A stretch of DNA of 64,000 nt from Bryobacterales bacterium. Its GTDB lineage: Bacteria > Acidobacteriota > Terriglobia > Bryobacterales > Bryobacteraceae. Shown here piece after piece: positions 18,369-27,465 of the stretch. The notes under the pieces were generated by a model, which saw only the letters and a list, made by a program, of their open reading frames with translations, did not search any database and was not told the origin of the DNA. Where the stretch lies: the NCBI GenBank assembly GCA_016721425.1, contig JADKID010000039.1:1-64000 (forward strand). Reading direction: 5' to 3'. Made by a program: the position numbers and the translations under genes. Position 1 is the first letter of the stretch. Every line of letters begins with the position of its first letter.

Positions 18369-19323
18369 CGCGCTGGGTATCGTGGCGGAGTACCTGAATC
18401 TGAAACTGCACGGGCACGGATTCGGGCGGATAGCAGGTTTTGGCATCGCAGGCCTGGTAGCGGAATGTGCCGTTGAGGGTCATGACGCCGCGTGAATCGG
18501 TGGCGGTGCGCAGGGATTCATCGCTGGGGACGGTGACCTCGCGGATCAACTTCAAACGCTTTTCGTAGACGGGGAGATCCTCGCCCAGAGACTTGATGTG
18601 GAGAGTCTTGGGCGTGGGCCAGGCGACGGCGGTGACGGCGGGCGTGGGGGGCATTTCCCAGCGGGGCGGCGCGGTGATGTGGAGCCCGGATTTGATCTGG
18701 ATATCCAGGATGAGGGCGAGTTTCTGGCCGCCGACCGCGGTGCGGCCGGAGACGGATGGGGTGAGGCGGAGGCGCTTGGTTTCGGCGGGGGCGGCGGCGG
18801 GCGCGGGGAGGGCACCGAATTGGCGGACGAGGATATCTGAGGCGGTGACGCGCTCGGCGTAGTTGTCCTCGAAGTATTTGGCGGTGACCTTGCCGGCGGA
18901 ATCGAGGACGTAGATGCCTGGATGGGGGACACCGTGGGCGGAGGAGGTGGCGGGAATGGTCTCGTTGAAGATGCCGAAGGCGCGGATGACGCGGGAATCT
19001 GCGTCGGAGAGGAGCGGGAAAGTGATGCCGCGGCGGGCGGCAAAGGCGGCGAGGACCTGTGGGGGATCGTAGCTGATGGCGGCGAGGTGGAGGCCGCGCT
19101 TCTGGAATTCACCGAGATGGATCTGCAGCTCCACGAGCTGTCCTTTGCAGTAGGGTCACCAATCGGCGGAGCGGAAGAAGAGCAGGACGAGGCCTTTTGG
19201 GCCTTGGAGGGAGGCGAGGGAGCGGGGCTGGCCGGACTGATCCGGGAGAGTGAAGGCGGGGACCTGGTCGCCGGGATTGGGGCCGGTGGCGGCGGCAAGG
19301 AGGGCGAGGGCGGCTAGGAGCAT
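18304..19323 (-). CDS. putative selenoprotein: secreted peroxiredoxin-like (U-x-x-C) domain fused to a DsbD-alpha domain
   Basis: From ATG at 19323 the frame reads a signal-like start (MLLAALALLAAATG), PGDQVPAFTLPDQSG, LVLLFFRSADW, then TGA at 19158-19156 (codon 56), then PYCKGQLVELQ without a frame change to 18304. Peroxiredoxin-like proteins have W-C-P-Y-C at this site, so the TGA replaces the first redox Cys and would give U56-P-Y-C59. The AhpC/TSA-like domain continues with GVPHPGIYVLDSAGKVTAKYFE. About residues 185-310 resemble the DsbD N-terminal domain, with the Cys pair in YQACDAKTCYPP (C292, C297). A perfect hairpin starts 15 bases after the TGA. A simple nonsense mutation (TGC to TGA) is the alternative. 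Translation could also restart at the GTG at 19134, but this would lack the active site. Confidence 0.75.
19126..19158 (-). promoter_or_regulatory. candidate SECIS element (UGA plus downstream hairpin)
   Basis: On the minus strand the UGA at 19158-19156 is followed after 15 bases by a perfect six-base-pair stem, CAGCTC (19140-19135) and GAGCTG (19131-19126), closing a GUG loop. The first loop base is G, 21 bases after the UGA. Known bacterial SECIS elements lie directly downstream of the UGA and have a small apical hairpin with a G among the first loop bases at about this distance. The fit is by eye. Confidence 0.65.
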
Positions 19324-19352
19324 GGGTTGATTGTATCGGGGGGAGGCCGTGT

Positions 19353-19607
19353 TTGTGTGGCCGTATGAGATCTCCCGCGCGAGCCGAGTCTAAACCCGGC
19401 GTCATGATGGGCAAGCCTTGCGTCCAGGGGACGCGAATTCCGGTCTATCTCATTCTGGAAAAAATGGCGGCCGGGGAAACAGCGGAGCAGCTGCTCGCGG
19501 CGTATCCGCAACTCACGGTAGAGGACCTCCGTGCGTGCCTGGCGTATGCGGCGGCGTTGGCGGCGGATGAGGTGCCACTGGCTGGGGCCTGGCCGGCCGG
19601 GCGGTGA
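19353..19607 (+). CDS. DUF433-family protein (antitoxin-like)
   Basis: The 84-residue protein contains the DUF433 core: KPGVMMGKPCVQGTRIPVYLILEKMAAGETAEQLLAAYPQLTVEDLRACLAYAA. DUF433 proteins often pair with a PIN-like DUF5615 toxin, but no partner gene is next to it here. TTG at 19353 has a purine-rich GGGGGAGG upstream at a suitable distance; ATG at 19365 is the alternative start. It diverges from the selenoprotein gene with only 29 bases between. Confidence 0.75.
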   Translation: MCGRMRSPARAESKPGVMMGKPCVQGTRIPVYLILEKMAAGETAEQLLAAYPQLTVEDLRACLAYAAALAADEVPLAGAWPAGR

Positions 19608-19629
19608 TCTACCGCGGCACAGTTGCGGA

Positions 19630-19658
19630 TTTACACCTCCGAAAATCGTGGATATAAT
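19630..19658 (+). promoter_or_regulatory. near-consensus sigma-70-type promoter
   Basis: TTTACA at 19630-19635 and TATAAT at 19653-19658 are separated by exactly 17 bases, matching the housekeeping consensus at 11 of 12 positions. Transcription should begin around 19665-19667, at or next to the ATG at 19667, so the mRNA is predicted to be leaderless. No Shine-Dalgarno sequence is seen before that ATG. Confidence 0.75.
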
Positions 19659-19666
19659 CAGACGCC

Positions 19667-20011
19667 ATGGGATTCCAAATTCGTCCGAACATTCCGGTGC
19701 GGACAGACCTTCTGGACCGTCACCCGAAAATTGAACCGCTGACGTGGTCGCTGGCGGGGGCGGTGATCAGCGATCAAGGCGAGAGCGCGCTGGAGGGCGT
19801 GCGGATCAAGTTCGTCGACAAGCAGACGGGTGTGGAGGTGGGCCACGCCTGGACCGATTCCTACGGGCGGTACAGCGGCAAGGGGGTCCAGAACCAGGCG
19901 GGCTACCGGGTGACGCCATACAAGTATCCGTGGGGGTTTTGCCCGGGTTACTACGATGTGGCGAGCAATAGGGATCTGCCCTATTTCCGGGGCATCTGCA
20001 TTGACAAGTAA
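19667..20011 (+). CDS. small hypothetical protein with a prealbumin/carboxypeptidase-regulatory-like segment
   Basis: The 114-residue protein is not recognised as a named family. Residues about 25-75 (WSLAGAVISDQGESALEGVRIKFVD followed by GHAWTDSYGRYSG) follow the pattern of carboxypeptidase-regulatory or transthyretin-like beta-sandwich domains. The C-terminus is rich in Tyr, Pro and Cys (PWGFCPGYYD, FRGICIDK). There is no signal peptide, so it should be cytoplasmic. The strong promoter directly before the start suggests high expression. Confidence 0.55.
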   Translation: MGFQIRPNIPVRTDLLDRHPKIEPLTWSLAGAVISDQGESALEGVRIKFVDKQTGVEVGHAWTDSYGRYSGKGVQNQAGYRVTPYKYPWGFCPGYYDVASNRDLPYFRGICIDK

Positions 20012-20033
20012 GAGCCCGGAAGTAGGGCGCCCG

Positions 20034-22743
20034 TCAGAAGCGGAATCTCAGGCTCAAGAAGGCTGTGCGGCCGGGCGCATCGACGCCCGAGCCGTGTAGT
20101 CGATAGTTGCGATCCTGGAGGTTTTCGAGGGCCGCTACGGCCTGCCAGCGCTCTCCGATGGGGATGCCTGCGCGAATATTCAGGGTCGTCCAGCCGGCGG
20201 TGGAGAGGTAGAGCGGGACGCGGGTGTTGTTGTCCACGATGGTGACGCCCCGGATGGTGGCGCCGATGGGGAGGACGCGATCCTGGATTTGGGTGAGCGT
20301 TTCGCCGGTGGGGCGGAAGGCGCCGGTGATGGGATCGAGATCAGGGGCGACGCGGCTGCCGCGGTAGAAGGACGCGATGTCGGCGCGGCGGAAGGAGGCT
20401 CCGATGCGCTCGTCGTCGCGGTCGCCTCCGCTGAGGCGGTCTTGTGCGCCGGCGGCGAGGGAGAACTCGAACCAGGGGCGGCGGCCGGGTAGGGCGTAGC
20501 GGAGGGTGGCGGCACCGGCTTGCGGGGGCAGGCGGCGGATGTTGCGGTTGGGATCGAGATCGCGGCCGAGCAGGTAGCTGTAGTTGGCTTCGAGTGTCAG
20601 GCGCGGGGTGAGTGAGTAGCGGGCGAGCGACTCGACTCCGTAGTAGCGGGAGCGTCCATCGTTGGTGAAGGCCTTGACGGCGCGGGGGTCCAACGCGGTG
20701 GCGACGGCGACGACACCCTGAGCGCGTTGCGCGGCGGTTTGGGCGATGACCGTTACCGGCAGGCCGGCGAGCTGGGTGGGGGCGGCGGCGGCGGGAAACA
20801 GCAGGGTGCGGCGGACGATGGGGTTGCTGAGTTCGGCGTCGAAGAGCTGGGCGCGGAGGTAGAGGCGGCCCGTGGTGAGGCGGACTCCGAACTCGTAGTT
20901 CATGAGGGACTCGGGCTGGAGGGTGGAGAGGCGGGCGCCTTTGGATGTGGCGCTCTCGCCGGAGTCGGTGCTGAGCAGTGCGCCGGAGGGCACGGCTTCG
21001 GCGGCGGGAATTTCGTAGCCGAGATCGTTGAGGCCGAGGGCGCCGAGGTCGTTGAGATTGGGCGCGCGGAAGCCCCGGCTGACGATGGCGTGGAGGCCAA
21101 AGGCGCGGGTGATCTGGTATCGAAGGCTGGAGTGGAAGGTGACGTCGCGGAACCACTGCGATGATTCGGAGACGGCGTAGAGGGGGTCCGCGGGCGTGGC
21201 GAAGCGGACGCCGGTCCAGCGGATGCCGGCGTCGGCGCGGAGCGCAGAGGATAGAACGTAGCTGCCTTGGGCAAAGAGGCCGACGGTCTGGTAGCGGGCG
21301 TTGTCGGGATAGAGGGGGCGGGGGTGGCTGACGGCGCCGCTGACGGGGTTGCGCACGTCGCGGGTGGCGCGGATGGACTCGTCGTAGAAATCGCCGCCAA
21401 AGGAAGCCAGAAGGCGACTGCCCCAGTGCGTAGCTGCCTGGGTAGTGTATCCGCGCGAATGGACGCGGGCGAAATCGGTGGTGATGGAATCGGTAGAGAG
21501 GAGGTTCTGGCGGCTGCCGCCATCAGTCTGGCTATTCAGGGAGACGGTTGTGCTGAGCGAATCGAGCGGGCCGAGGCCGAGTTTCTCGTAGCGTCCGTAG
21601 ACCCAGTTCAGAATCTGCGGTTCAAAGGTGGACTGGAGGCGTCCCAGGCCGCCGAGGAGATCCTTGTATCCGCGCACGCCGTCCTGGACGCCGCGCTGGT
21701 AGGAGACTGTGGCGATCTGATCGGGACGGAAGCGGGCTGCGAGTTTGCCCTCGACTCCGTACTGGGAAAACGCTGTGTCCTGGAGGCGATTGCCGGTGAG
21801 GTCGCGGACCTGGGACTGGGGCAGGCCGAAGAGGCGATGGTAGACGTTGCGGGAGTCCTCGCCCTGGCCGGCGCGGAGATCGTTGTGGCGGCGGCCGGAG
21901 AGGCCGGCGAGCCAGAAGAGCTTCTCACCGGCGACGGAGAGGTGGGCGGCGCCGGCGCCGGAGAGATCGGCGGTGGCTCCGGCGAGCGTGACATCGCCGT
22001 GCATTTCGCGGGACGGGCTGGAGGAGAAGCGGGGCTGGCGGGTGAGCACGTGAATGGCGCCGCCGAGCGAATCGCTGCCATATTGCACGCCGGTGGGACC
22101 AAGGAGGGCTTCGACGCGTTCGGCCTGGGAGGGCTCGACGAAGGCGAGGTACTGGTTGGGACCGGAGCGGAAGGTGGAGTTGTTGAAGCGAATGCCATCG
22201 ACGAGATTGAGTACCTGGTAGCCGGTGAGGCCACGGAGGAAGGGCGAGACCTGGGCGTAGGTGCTCTGCTGGACGAAGATGCCGGGTTCGCGTTCGAGCG
22301 CGTTGCCGAGGGTGGCGATGGGGCGCTGGAGCAGAGCATCGCTATCCTTCACGATGGCGATGTGGGGCGAGGAGATGGCCTCGTCGGAGGCGCCGCGCGT
22401 GGCGGTGACGGTGATGCGCGTGTAGACCGAGGCGGGCTGGAGCGTGATGGCGAAGTGTTGATCGTCCTGAGTGGATCTGGACGACGCTCTCGCTGGCGGC
22501 GAAGCCCTCGCCGTTGACACGGATCTGGACGGGGCCGGGGCGGAGGCCGGTGAATTGGAAGCGGCCCTGGTCATCGGTGCGAAGTTGATGGAGGGTGGCG
22601 CCGCCGGCACTGAGGATCTCCACAGATGCGTTGGACACAGCGGCGCCGGCGGCGTCCTGGACGGCGCCGGTGTGGGCAGTGGCGAACGGCATCAGAAGGA
22701 GCGAAAGCGCCCACAAACCCGGCCGAATCCAGGTACATTCCAT
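20034..22743 (-). pseudogene. TonB-dependent receptor with N-terminal regulatory domain, apparent frameshift
   Basis: From 22743 the frame encodes a signal peptide (GLWALSLLLMPFATAHTG) and a carboxypeptidase-regulatory-like domain (AVQDAAGAAVSNASVEILSAGG, QGRFQFTGLRPGPVQIRV). Near 22470 the frame changes, and the receptor continues in another frame as DDQHFAITLQPASVYTRITVTA. The plug domain follows (VDGIRFNNSTFRSG, VEALLGPTGVQYGSDSLGGAIHVLT) and the beta-barrel ends with the outer-membrane signature LRFRF at 20034. About 880 residues would be normal. One single-base change explains the break, so this may be a recent mutation or a sequence error. It would import a TonB-dependent substrate such as a siderophore, sugar or cobalamin. 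Confidence 0.8.
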
Positions 22744-22796
22744 AGCTCTTCACTCAGGGTAGCATCGGAAAGTGAAAGGGCGTTGAACGGGCGAAT

Positions 22797-23996
22797 TTAG
22801 GGCGTGACAGCCTGCCACATGGCCTTGGCGAGGGCGGCGCCGAAGTGGAGGCGATCCTGGGTGGTGGGCCGGCGGTTGAGCTTGGGCTGGAGGGAGATGC
22901 GCTGCTCGGAGAGGAAAGCGGGCAGGCGGAAATCGCGGTAGAGACCCTGGACGACGTTCATGCGGCCGGGCTTGCCGGCGGTGGTGGTGGGCTCGGCCCA
23001 GAATAGGGGCCGGGTGGGGCCGAAGGTGGTTTGGGTGGTGAGCAGTTGGAAGAAGCGCTCGCCGAGCGCGGTGAACGCGCCACCGCCGGCGGAGGGCGGG
23101 CCTTCGAGATACTCGGCGGTTTCCGTGTTGTGCATGGCGAGGAAGAGATGGGTGGGGTTGCCGGCCTTCACCCAGGCGGCGATGGCGGCGTGGAGAGCGG
23201 CGATCTCCGGATTCTGACGGGGGTTGAACGTATCCCAGTTGCGGTTGACGTCAAAGCCCTGGGCGTTGAAGCGGACTCCGCCGCGGGCGACGCCATCGGG
23301 ATCGCAGAGGGGCAGGATGTGAAAGATGGCGGTGCGGCGGATGTTGACGGCCTCGGGATCGTCCGAGAGCAGGTAGCGGACGGCGCCTTCGGCGACCCAG
23401 GAGGTGGAGGCCTCCCAACTGTGCTGGCGGGCCATCAGCCAGATGACCTTGCGGGGGCTGGCGGGCGGGGCGGGATCGGTGATGGTCCAGTGGCGGAGGG
23501 GGCGGCCGCCCGGGGTGCGTCCGGCGATGGTTTCGCGAAAGGCGGGGTGGCGGCGGATGTCCTGGTAGAGGCGCGTGAGGTGGGCGTTGGTGTAAGGCGG
23601 GATGTGGGCGATCCAGACACGGTCGCGGGTGGGGGTGAGGCGAAGGACGAGCTTGGGCGCGGCGGGGTCGTAGGTGAAATCGGTGAGGGGCTGCCAGGTG
23701 ATGTTGTCGTTGCTGAAGTAGGGCGGCGTATCGGCAGTGACGGCGCCTTTGTTGGGCTGGTAGTTGTACTCGCCGGCGAGGTTGGTGAGCTCCAGAGTGA
23801 GGGCTTTGCCTTTGACATGATCCAGGCGGAAGTAATACCAGTTGGCCTGGCGGTTGCGACCGTCCTGATCGGTTTCGCCGGGGATGGCGATGCGGAGAGA
23901 GGTGGGGCTGAGGTGCTGGACGTCGCGGATGTTGCCGCCTTCGAAGGAGGAAGAGAGGGTGACGGCGAAGGCGAAGAGGAGGAGGCCGGACATCAC
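22797..23996 (-). CDS. secreted M14-family zinc carboxypeptidase (cytosolic-carboxypeptidase-like)
   Basis: The 399-residue protein begins with a signal-like stretch (MMSGLLLFAFAVTLSSSFEGG). Residues 20-150 form the beta-rich N-domain found in CCP/AGBL-type enzymes (ANWYYFRLDHVKGKALTLELTNL). The catalytic M14 domain has RQHSWEASTSWVAEG (the zinc H-x-x-E), LPLCDPDGVARGGVRFNAQGFDVNRNWD, and a later LAMHNTE that likely supplies the second zinc His. The family removes C-terminal residues from peptides or side chains; the substrate here is unknown. Confidence 0.85.
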   Translation of the reverse strand: MMSGLLLFAFAVTLSSSFEGGNIRDVQHLSPTSLRIAIPGETDQDGRNRQANWYYFRLDHVKGKALTLELTNLAGEYNYQPNKGAVTADTPPYFSNDNITWQPLTDFTYDPAAPKLVLRLTPTRDRVWIAHIPPYTNAHLTRLYQDIRRHPAFRETIAGRTPGGRPLRHWTITDPAPPASPRKVIWLMARQHSWEASTSWVAEGAVRYLLSDDPEAVNIRRTAIFHILPLCDPDGVARGGVRFNAQGFDVNRNWDTFNPRQNPEIAALHAAIAAWVKAGNPTHLFLAMHNTETAEYLEGPPSAGGGAFTALGERFFQLLTTQTTFGPTRPLFWAEPTTTAGKPGRMNVVQGLYRDFRLPAFLSEQRISLQPKLNRRPTTQDRLHFGAALAKAMWQAVTP

Positions 23997-24075
23997 AGGC
24001 AGTATAGCGAACGGGCATAGGTGACTTTCGGGCCGAAATGTATAGATTGGGCTTCCCCTGGGCGGCGCGGCGCTA

Positions 24076-24081
24076 TATACT
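24076..24081 (+). promoter_or_regulatory. possible -10 element of the gene at 24108
   Basis: TATACT lies 26 bases before the ATG at 24108, with a Shine-Dalgarno-like TAGGAG between. No good -35 is visible at 16-18 bases upstream, so the call rests on the -10 match only. Confidence 0.3.
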
Positions 24082-24107
24082 GCAAACGCGGAAGATAGGA
24101 GACTGCC

Positions 24108-25028
24108 ATGAAATCATTTACCCTTGGCCTGATGAGTCTCCTGCTCGCCGGGCCGGCATTGGCGGCCTTCGACGAGCTGGAGACATCTTTTGAGAACTTG
24201 AAGGCGGTTGCGGCGCAGAAGGATCCTGCGCAGGTGAAGAAGGCGGTGACGGAAGCCTGCGCGCTGACCCGCCCGGTGCTGACCGCGAAGACGCCGGAGG
24301 GCGATGCGGAGAGTTGGAAGGCGCGGGTCGCCTTTGCGAAGGAAGTGGATCTGTACGCCGGCTATGCGATCTATTCGACGGCGGTAGGCGCAACGCCGGA
24401 GGTGACGGTGGACCTGTTCTCGACGCTGGAGCAGCAGAGCCCGAAGAACAAGTACATGGACGAAGGGTACGGCGCATATATGGCGGCGCTGCGGGAGACT
24501 GGCGCGACGGCGAAGATCCAGGGGATCGCGGACAAGGCGATCTTAAATCTACCGGAGAACGAGGATCTGTTACTGTTTCTGGCGGACGCAGCGATGAACA
24601 AGCAGCAGTATGACAAGGCGTCGGGCTACTCGGAGCGGCTGATCGTGGCGCTGAAGCGGCACGCGAAGCCGGAGACGCTGGCGGCTGCGGATTGGGAAAA
24701 GAAACGCAATGGCGCGTTGGGTGCGGGCTATTGGATGGCCGGCATGGTGCACAGCCAGAAGCAGCAGTTTCCGCAGGCGGACGCGGATCTGCGGGCGGCG
24801 CTGCCATTGATCCAGAGCAACCCGGGGCTACTGGCTCCGGCGCTGTTCCATCTGAGCCTGGCCAACTATCAGTTGGGCAAGCTGACGCTGGACCGCGGGC
24901 GCGTGATCCAGGGCGCGGAGTTCGCGGAGAAGGTGGCCGCGATGAAGACGGACCTGGCGCAGCAGGCGTGGACGAACGCACACCTGATGCGGCAGGAAGC
25001 GACGAAGATGGCGCGGGGCGGGCGTTAG
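24108..25028 (+). CDS. secreted TPR-like hypothetical protein
   Basis: The 306-residue protein has a clear signal peptide (MKSFTLGLMSLLLAGPALAAFD) and is otherwise alpha-helical. Repeats of the TPR kind are seen at about residues 150-180 (LPENEDLLLFLADAAMNKQQYDKASGYSERLIVAL) and 205-260 (GYWMAGMVHSQKQQFPQADADLRAAL, LFHLSLANYQLGKL). A periplasmic scaffolding role is likely; no specific function can be given. Confidence 0.65.
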   Translation: MKSFTLGLMSLLLAGPALAAFDELETSFENLKAVAAQKDPAQVKKAVTEACALTRPVLTAKTPEGDAESWKARVAFAKEVDLYAGYAIYSTAVGATPEVTVDLFSTLEQQSPKNKYMDEGYGAYMAALRETGATAKIQGIADKAILNLPENEDLLLFLADAAMNKQQYDKASGYSERLIVALKRHAKPETLAAADWEKKRNGALGAGYWMAGMVHSQKQQFPQADADLRAALPLIQSNPGLLAPALFHLSLANYQLGKLTLDRGRVIQGAEFAEKVAAMKTDLAQQAWTNAHLMRQEATKMARGGR

Positions 25029-25047
25029 GCTCGCCCGCCGCCGCGGG

Positions 25048-26418
25048 TTACAGTTTGAAGCTGCGGAGCACGCCGGCCCACGGCTCACGATAGGGCCGGA
25101 CGAGATGCGTGTTGGCCTCGCGGTCTCCGATCACTTCTTCCTTGACGGCATCCCACTTGAGGCCGCGGCCGAGCTTCATGGAGAGGTTGGCGAGGTGGCA
25201 GGCGACGGAGACCTGGTGGCCGTCCTCGACATCGGCGATGGGGCGCTGGCGGGACTTGATGCAATCGATGAAGTGGCGGGCGTGGTGGCCCATGGGCTCG
25301 GGCGAATCGCCCCTGCCCTTGCGGGCCTCGGCCCACGGGGCGGGTGTGAACGCGGGCACCACGGGCTGGCCGGGCGGATTGGACCAGGCGGGGATGGCGC
25401 TCTCCGGAGCGATGCGCGTATCCGGCGCGAATTCGTAGCCGCCGCGTGAGACGGCGAAGATGCCCTTGGTGCCGCAGAACTGCACGCCGGCGAGGCTGCT
25501 GGCGGTGCCGCCGCCACCCTGGGTGCGGCTGCCGCCGGCTTCGCGGATGGAGCCCTGCACAGTGAAGCCATCGTATTCCCAGGTGGCGTCCTGGGTATCG
25601 GGGGTCTCGCCATTATCGAGGAGATCGTAGCGACCGCCGCTGGAGTAGACGGCCTTTGGCGCCTTGACGCCCAGCAGGTAGTGAACGAGATCCATGTTGT
25701 GGGCGCCGAGGTTGGTCATCTGACCGCCGGAGTAATCCCAGAACCAGCGGAAATGGTAGAGCACGCGGTTGGTGTTGTAGGGGCGCTTGGGCGCGGGGCC
25801 GAGCCACATGTCGTAATCGAGCCCGGCGGGCGGCGGGCCATCGGCGGGACGGCCGAAGCCGGGCATCACGTTGCGATAGGAGCCGAAGCGGACGCTGCCG
25901 ATGCGGCCGGCGTATTTCTGCTGGAAGAGCGGGACCACTTCGCGCATATGCGAGCCGCTGCGGCCCTGGGTGCCGACGCAGACGATGCGCTTGTAGCGGC
26001 GGGCGGCAGTGGTCATCCAGCGGCCCTCCTGAATGAAGAGCGACATGGGCTTTTCGACGTAGACGTCCTTGCCGGCGGCGCAGGCCATGATGGATTGCAG
26101 GGCGTGCCAGTGATCGGGCGTGGAGACGATGACGGCGTCGACGTTTTTATCGTCGAGGAGCTTGCGGAAATCCGTGTAGCCGGTGGGGTTGCCGCCGCAC
26201 GCGGCCTGGGCGTAGGCGACACGTGGCTGATGGACGTCGCAGACGGCAGTGAGGGCGACATCGTGGAGTGACTTGAAATCGGCGATGTGGCGCAGGCTGA
26301 TGAGGCCGCAGCCGATGAAACCGATGTTGACGCGGTTGTTGGCGCCGAGCACGTGGGAGTAGGACGCCGCTGTCATTGCGCCGACAAAGGCGCGGCGGGA
26401 AGAAGAGAGAGAAGGCAT
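25048..26418 (-). CDS. Gfo/Idh/MocA-family oxidoreductase with twin-arginine-type signal
   Basis: The 456-residue protein begins MPSLSSSRRAFVGAMTAASYSHVLG, an RR signal typical of exported acidobacterial and planctomycete members. A Rossmann motif NIGFIGCGLISLRHIADF follows, then VSTPDHWHALQ and YVEKPMSLF with the catalytic Lys (EKP). The C-terminal domain includes GGQMTNLGAHNMDLVHYLLG. The family oxidises or reduces sugars and inositols with NAD(P). The start at 26418 is preferred because AGGAG lies ten bases upstream; the frame is open 42 bases further. Confidence 0.88.
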   Translation of the reverse strand: MPSLSSSRRAFVGAMTAASYSHVLGANNRVNIGFIGCGLISLRHIADFKSLHDVALTAVCDVHQPRVAYAQAACGGNPTGYTDFRKLLDDKNVDAVIVSTPDHWHALQSIMACAAGKDVYVEKPMSLFIQEGRWMTTAARRYKRIVCVGTQGRSGSHMREVVPLFQQKYAGRIGSVRFGSYRNVMPGFGRPADGPPPAGLDYDMWLGPAPKRPYNTNRVLYHFRWFWDYSGGQMTNLGAHNMDLVHYLLGVKAPKAVYSSGGRYDLLDNGETPDTQDATWEYDGFTVQGSIREAGGSRTQGGGGTASSLAGVQFCGTKGIFAVSRGGYEFAPDTRIAPESAIPAWSNPPGQPVVPAFTPAPWAEARKGRGDSPEPMGHHARHFIDCIKSRQRPIADVEDGHQVSVACHLANLSMKLGRGLKWDAVKEEVIGDREANTHLVRPYREPWAGVLRSFKL

Positions 26419-26513
26419 CGCGAGGTGGCTCCTAACTGACTGGCTGATGACGGGCATCATACATGAGAACGAGCAGTGCGTGGGACAATGTGATCACTTA
26501 AGGAGGCCTCCTC

Positions 26514-27461
26514 GTGAAGCAGAACAGAGTGCTGGTGACCGGCGGGGCGGGGTTTCTGGGGAGCCATTTGTGCGACAAGCTGATCGCATCCGGCGCGAGC
26601 GTGCTGTGCCTGGATAACTTCTTCACGGGCTCCAAGAACAACGTGGCGCATCTACTGGCGAACCCGAATTTTGAGGTGATCCGGCACGATGTGACGGAGC
26701 CGATTCTGTTGGAGGTGGACCAGATCTACAATCTGGCGTGCCCGGCGTCGCCGGTACATTACCAGTACAACCCGGTGAAGACGGTGAAGACCAGCGTGAT
26801 GGGCGCCATCCATATGCTGGGGCTGGCCAAACGGGTGCGGGCGCGGATACTACAGGCGTCCACTTCGGAGGTTTATGGCGACCCGTTGCAGCATCCGCAG
26901 ACGGAGGCCTATTGGGGCCACGTGAATCCGATTGGCATCCGCAGTTGTTACGACGAGGGGAAGCGGCTGGCGGAGACGCTGATGATGGACTACCACAGGC
27001 AGAACAATGTGGACGTCCGCATTATCCGGATCTTCAATACATACGGGCCGCGGATGGCGGTGAACGACGGCAGGGTGGTGAGCAACTTCATCGTGCAGGC
27101 GCTGCGGAATCAGCCGATCACGATCTATGGAGACGGCACGCAGACGCGCTCATTCTGCTATGTCTCCGACCTGCTGGAGGGGATGTGGCGGCTGATGAAT
27201 ACAGAGGGGCTGACGGGGCCCGTGAACGTGGGCAACCCGAACGAATTCACAATTCGCGAGTTGGCGGAGCTGGTGATCTCGATGACCGGATCGCGAGCCG
27301 AGATCGTGCATCTGCCGCTGCCGCAGGACGACCCGGTGCAGCGCCAGCCGGACATTACGCTAGCGAAGGAGAAGCTGGGCTGGGCGCCGGCGGTGATGCT
27401 GAAGGACGGACTGGGGCCAACCATCGCGCACTTTGAGCGGGAGCTCTCCGCGGCTGGCTGA
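26514..27461 (+). CDS. UDP-glucuronate decarboxylase-like NAD-dependent epimerase/dehydratase
   Basis: The 315-residue SDR-type enzyme has the glycine motif VTGGAGFLGSHLCDKLI at residues 8-24, the UXS signature LDNFFTGSKNNVAHL, NLACPASPVHYQYNPVKTVKTSV, and the catalytic Ser/Tyr/Lys region STSEVYGDPL and RSCYDEGKRLAE. RIFNTYGPRMAVNDGRVVSNFI also matches. UXS makes UDP-xylose from UDP-glucuronate for surface polysaccharide. The GTG start is preceded by a strong AAGGAGG. That site lies in a perfect palindrome, AGGAGGCCTCCT, at 26501-26512. Confidence 0.92.
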   Translation: MKQNRVLVTGGAGFLGSHLCDKLIASGASVLCLDNFFTGSKNNVAHLLANPNFEVIRHDVTEPILLEVDQIYNLACPASPVHYQYNPVKTVKTSVMGAIHMLGLAKRVRARILQASTSEVYGDPLQHPQTEAYWGHVNPIGIRSCYDEGKRLAETLMMDYHRQNNVDVRIIRIFNTYGPRMAVNDGRVVSNFIVQALRNQPITIYGDGTQTRSFCYVSDLLEGMWRLMNTEGLTGPVNVGNPNEFTIRELAELVISMTGSRAEIVHLPLPQDDPVQRQPDITLAKEKLGWAPAVMLKDGLGPTIAHFERELSAAG

Positions 27462-27465
27462 GCGG

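Noticed and set aside
19134..19134. GTG at 19134 as the true start of the peroxiredoxin-like gene
   Set aside because: It would remove the signal peptide and redox motif, which are encoded in the same frame upstream of the TGA; it is also the loop of the predicted hairpin.
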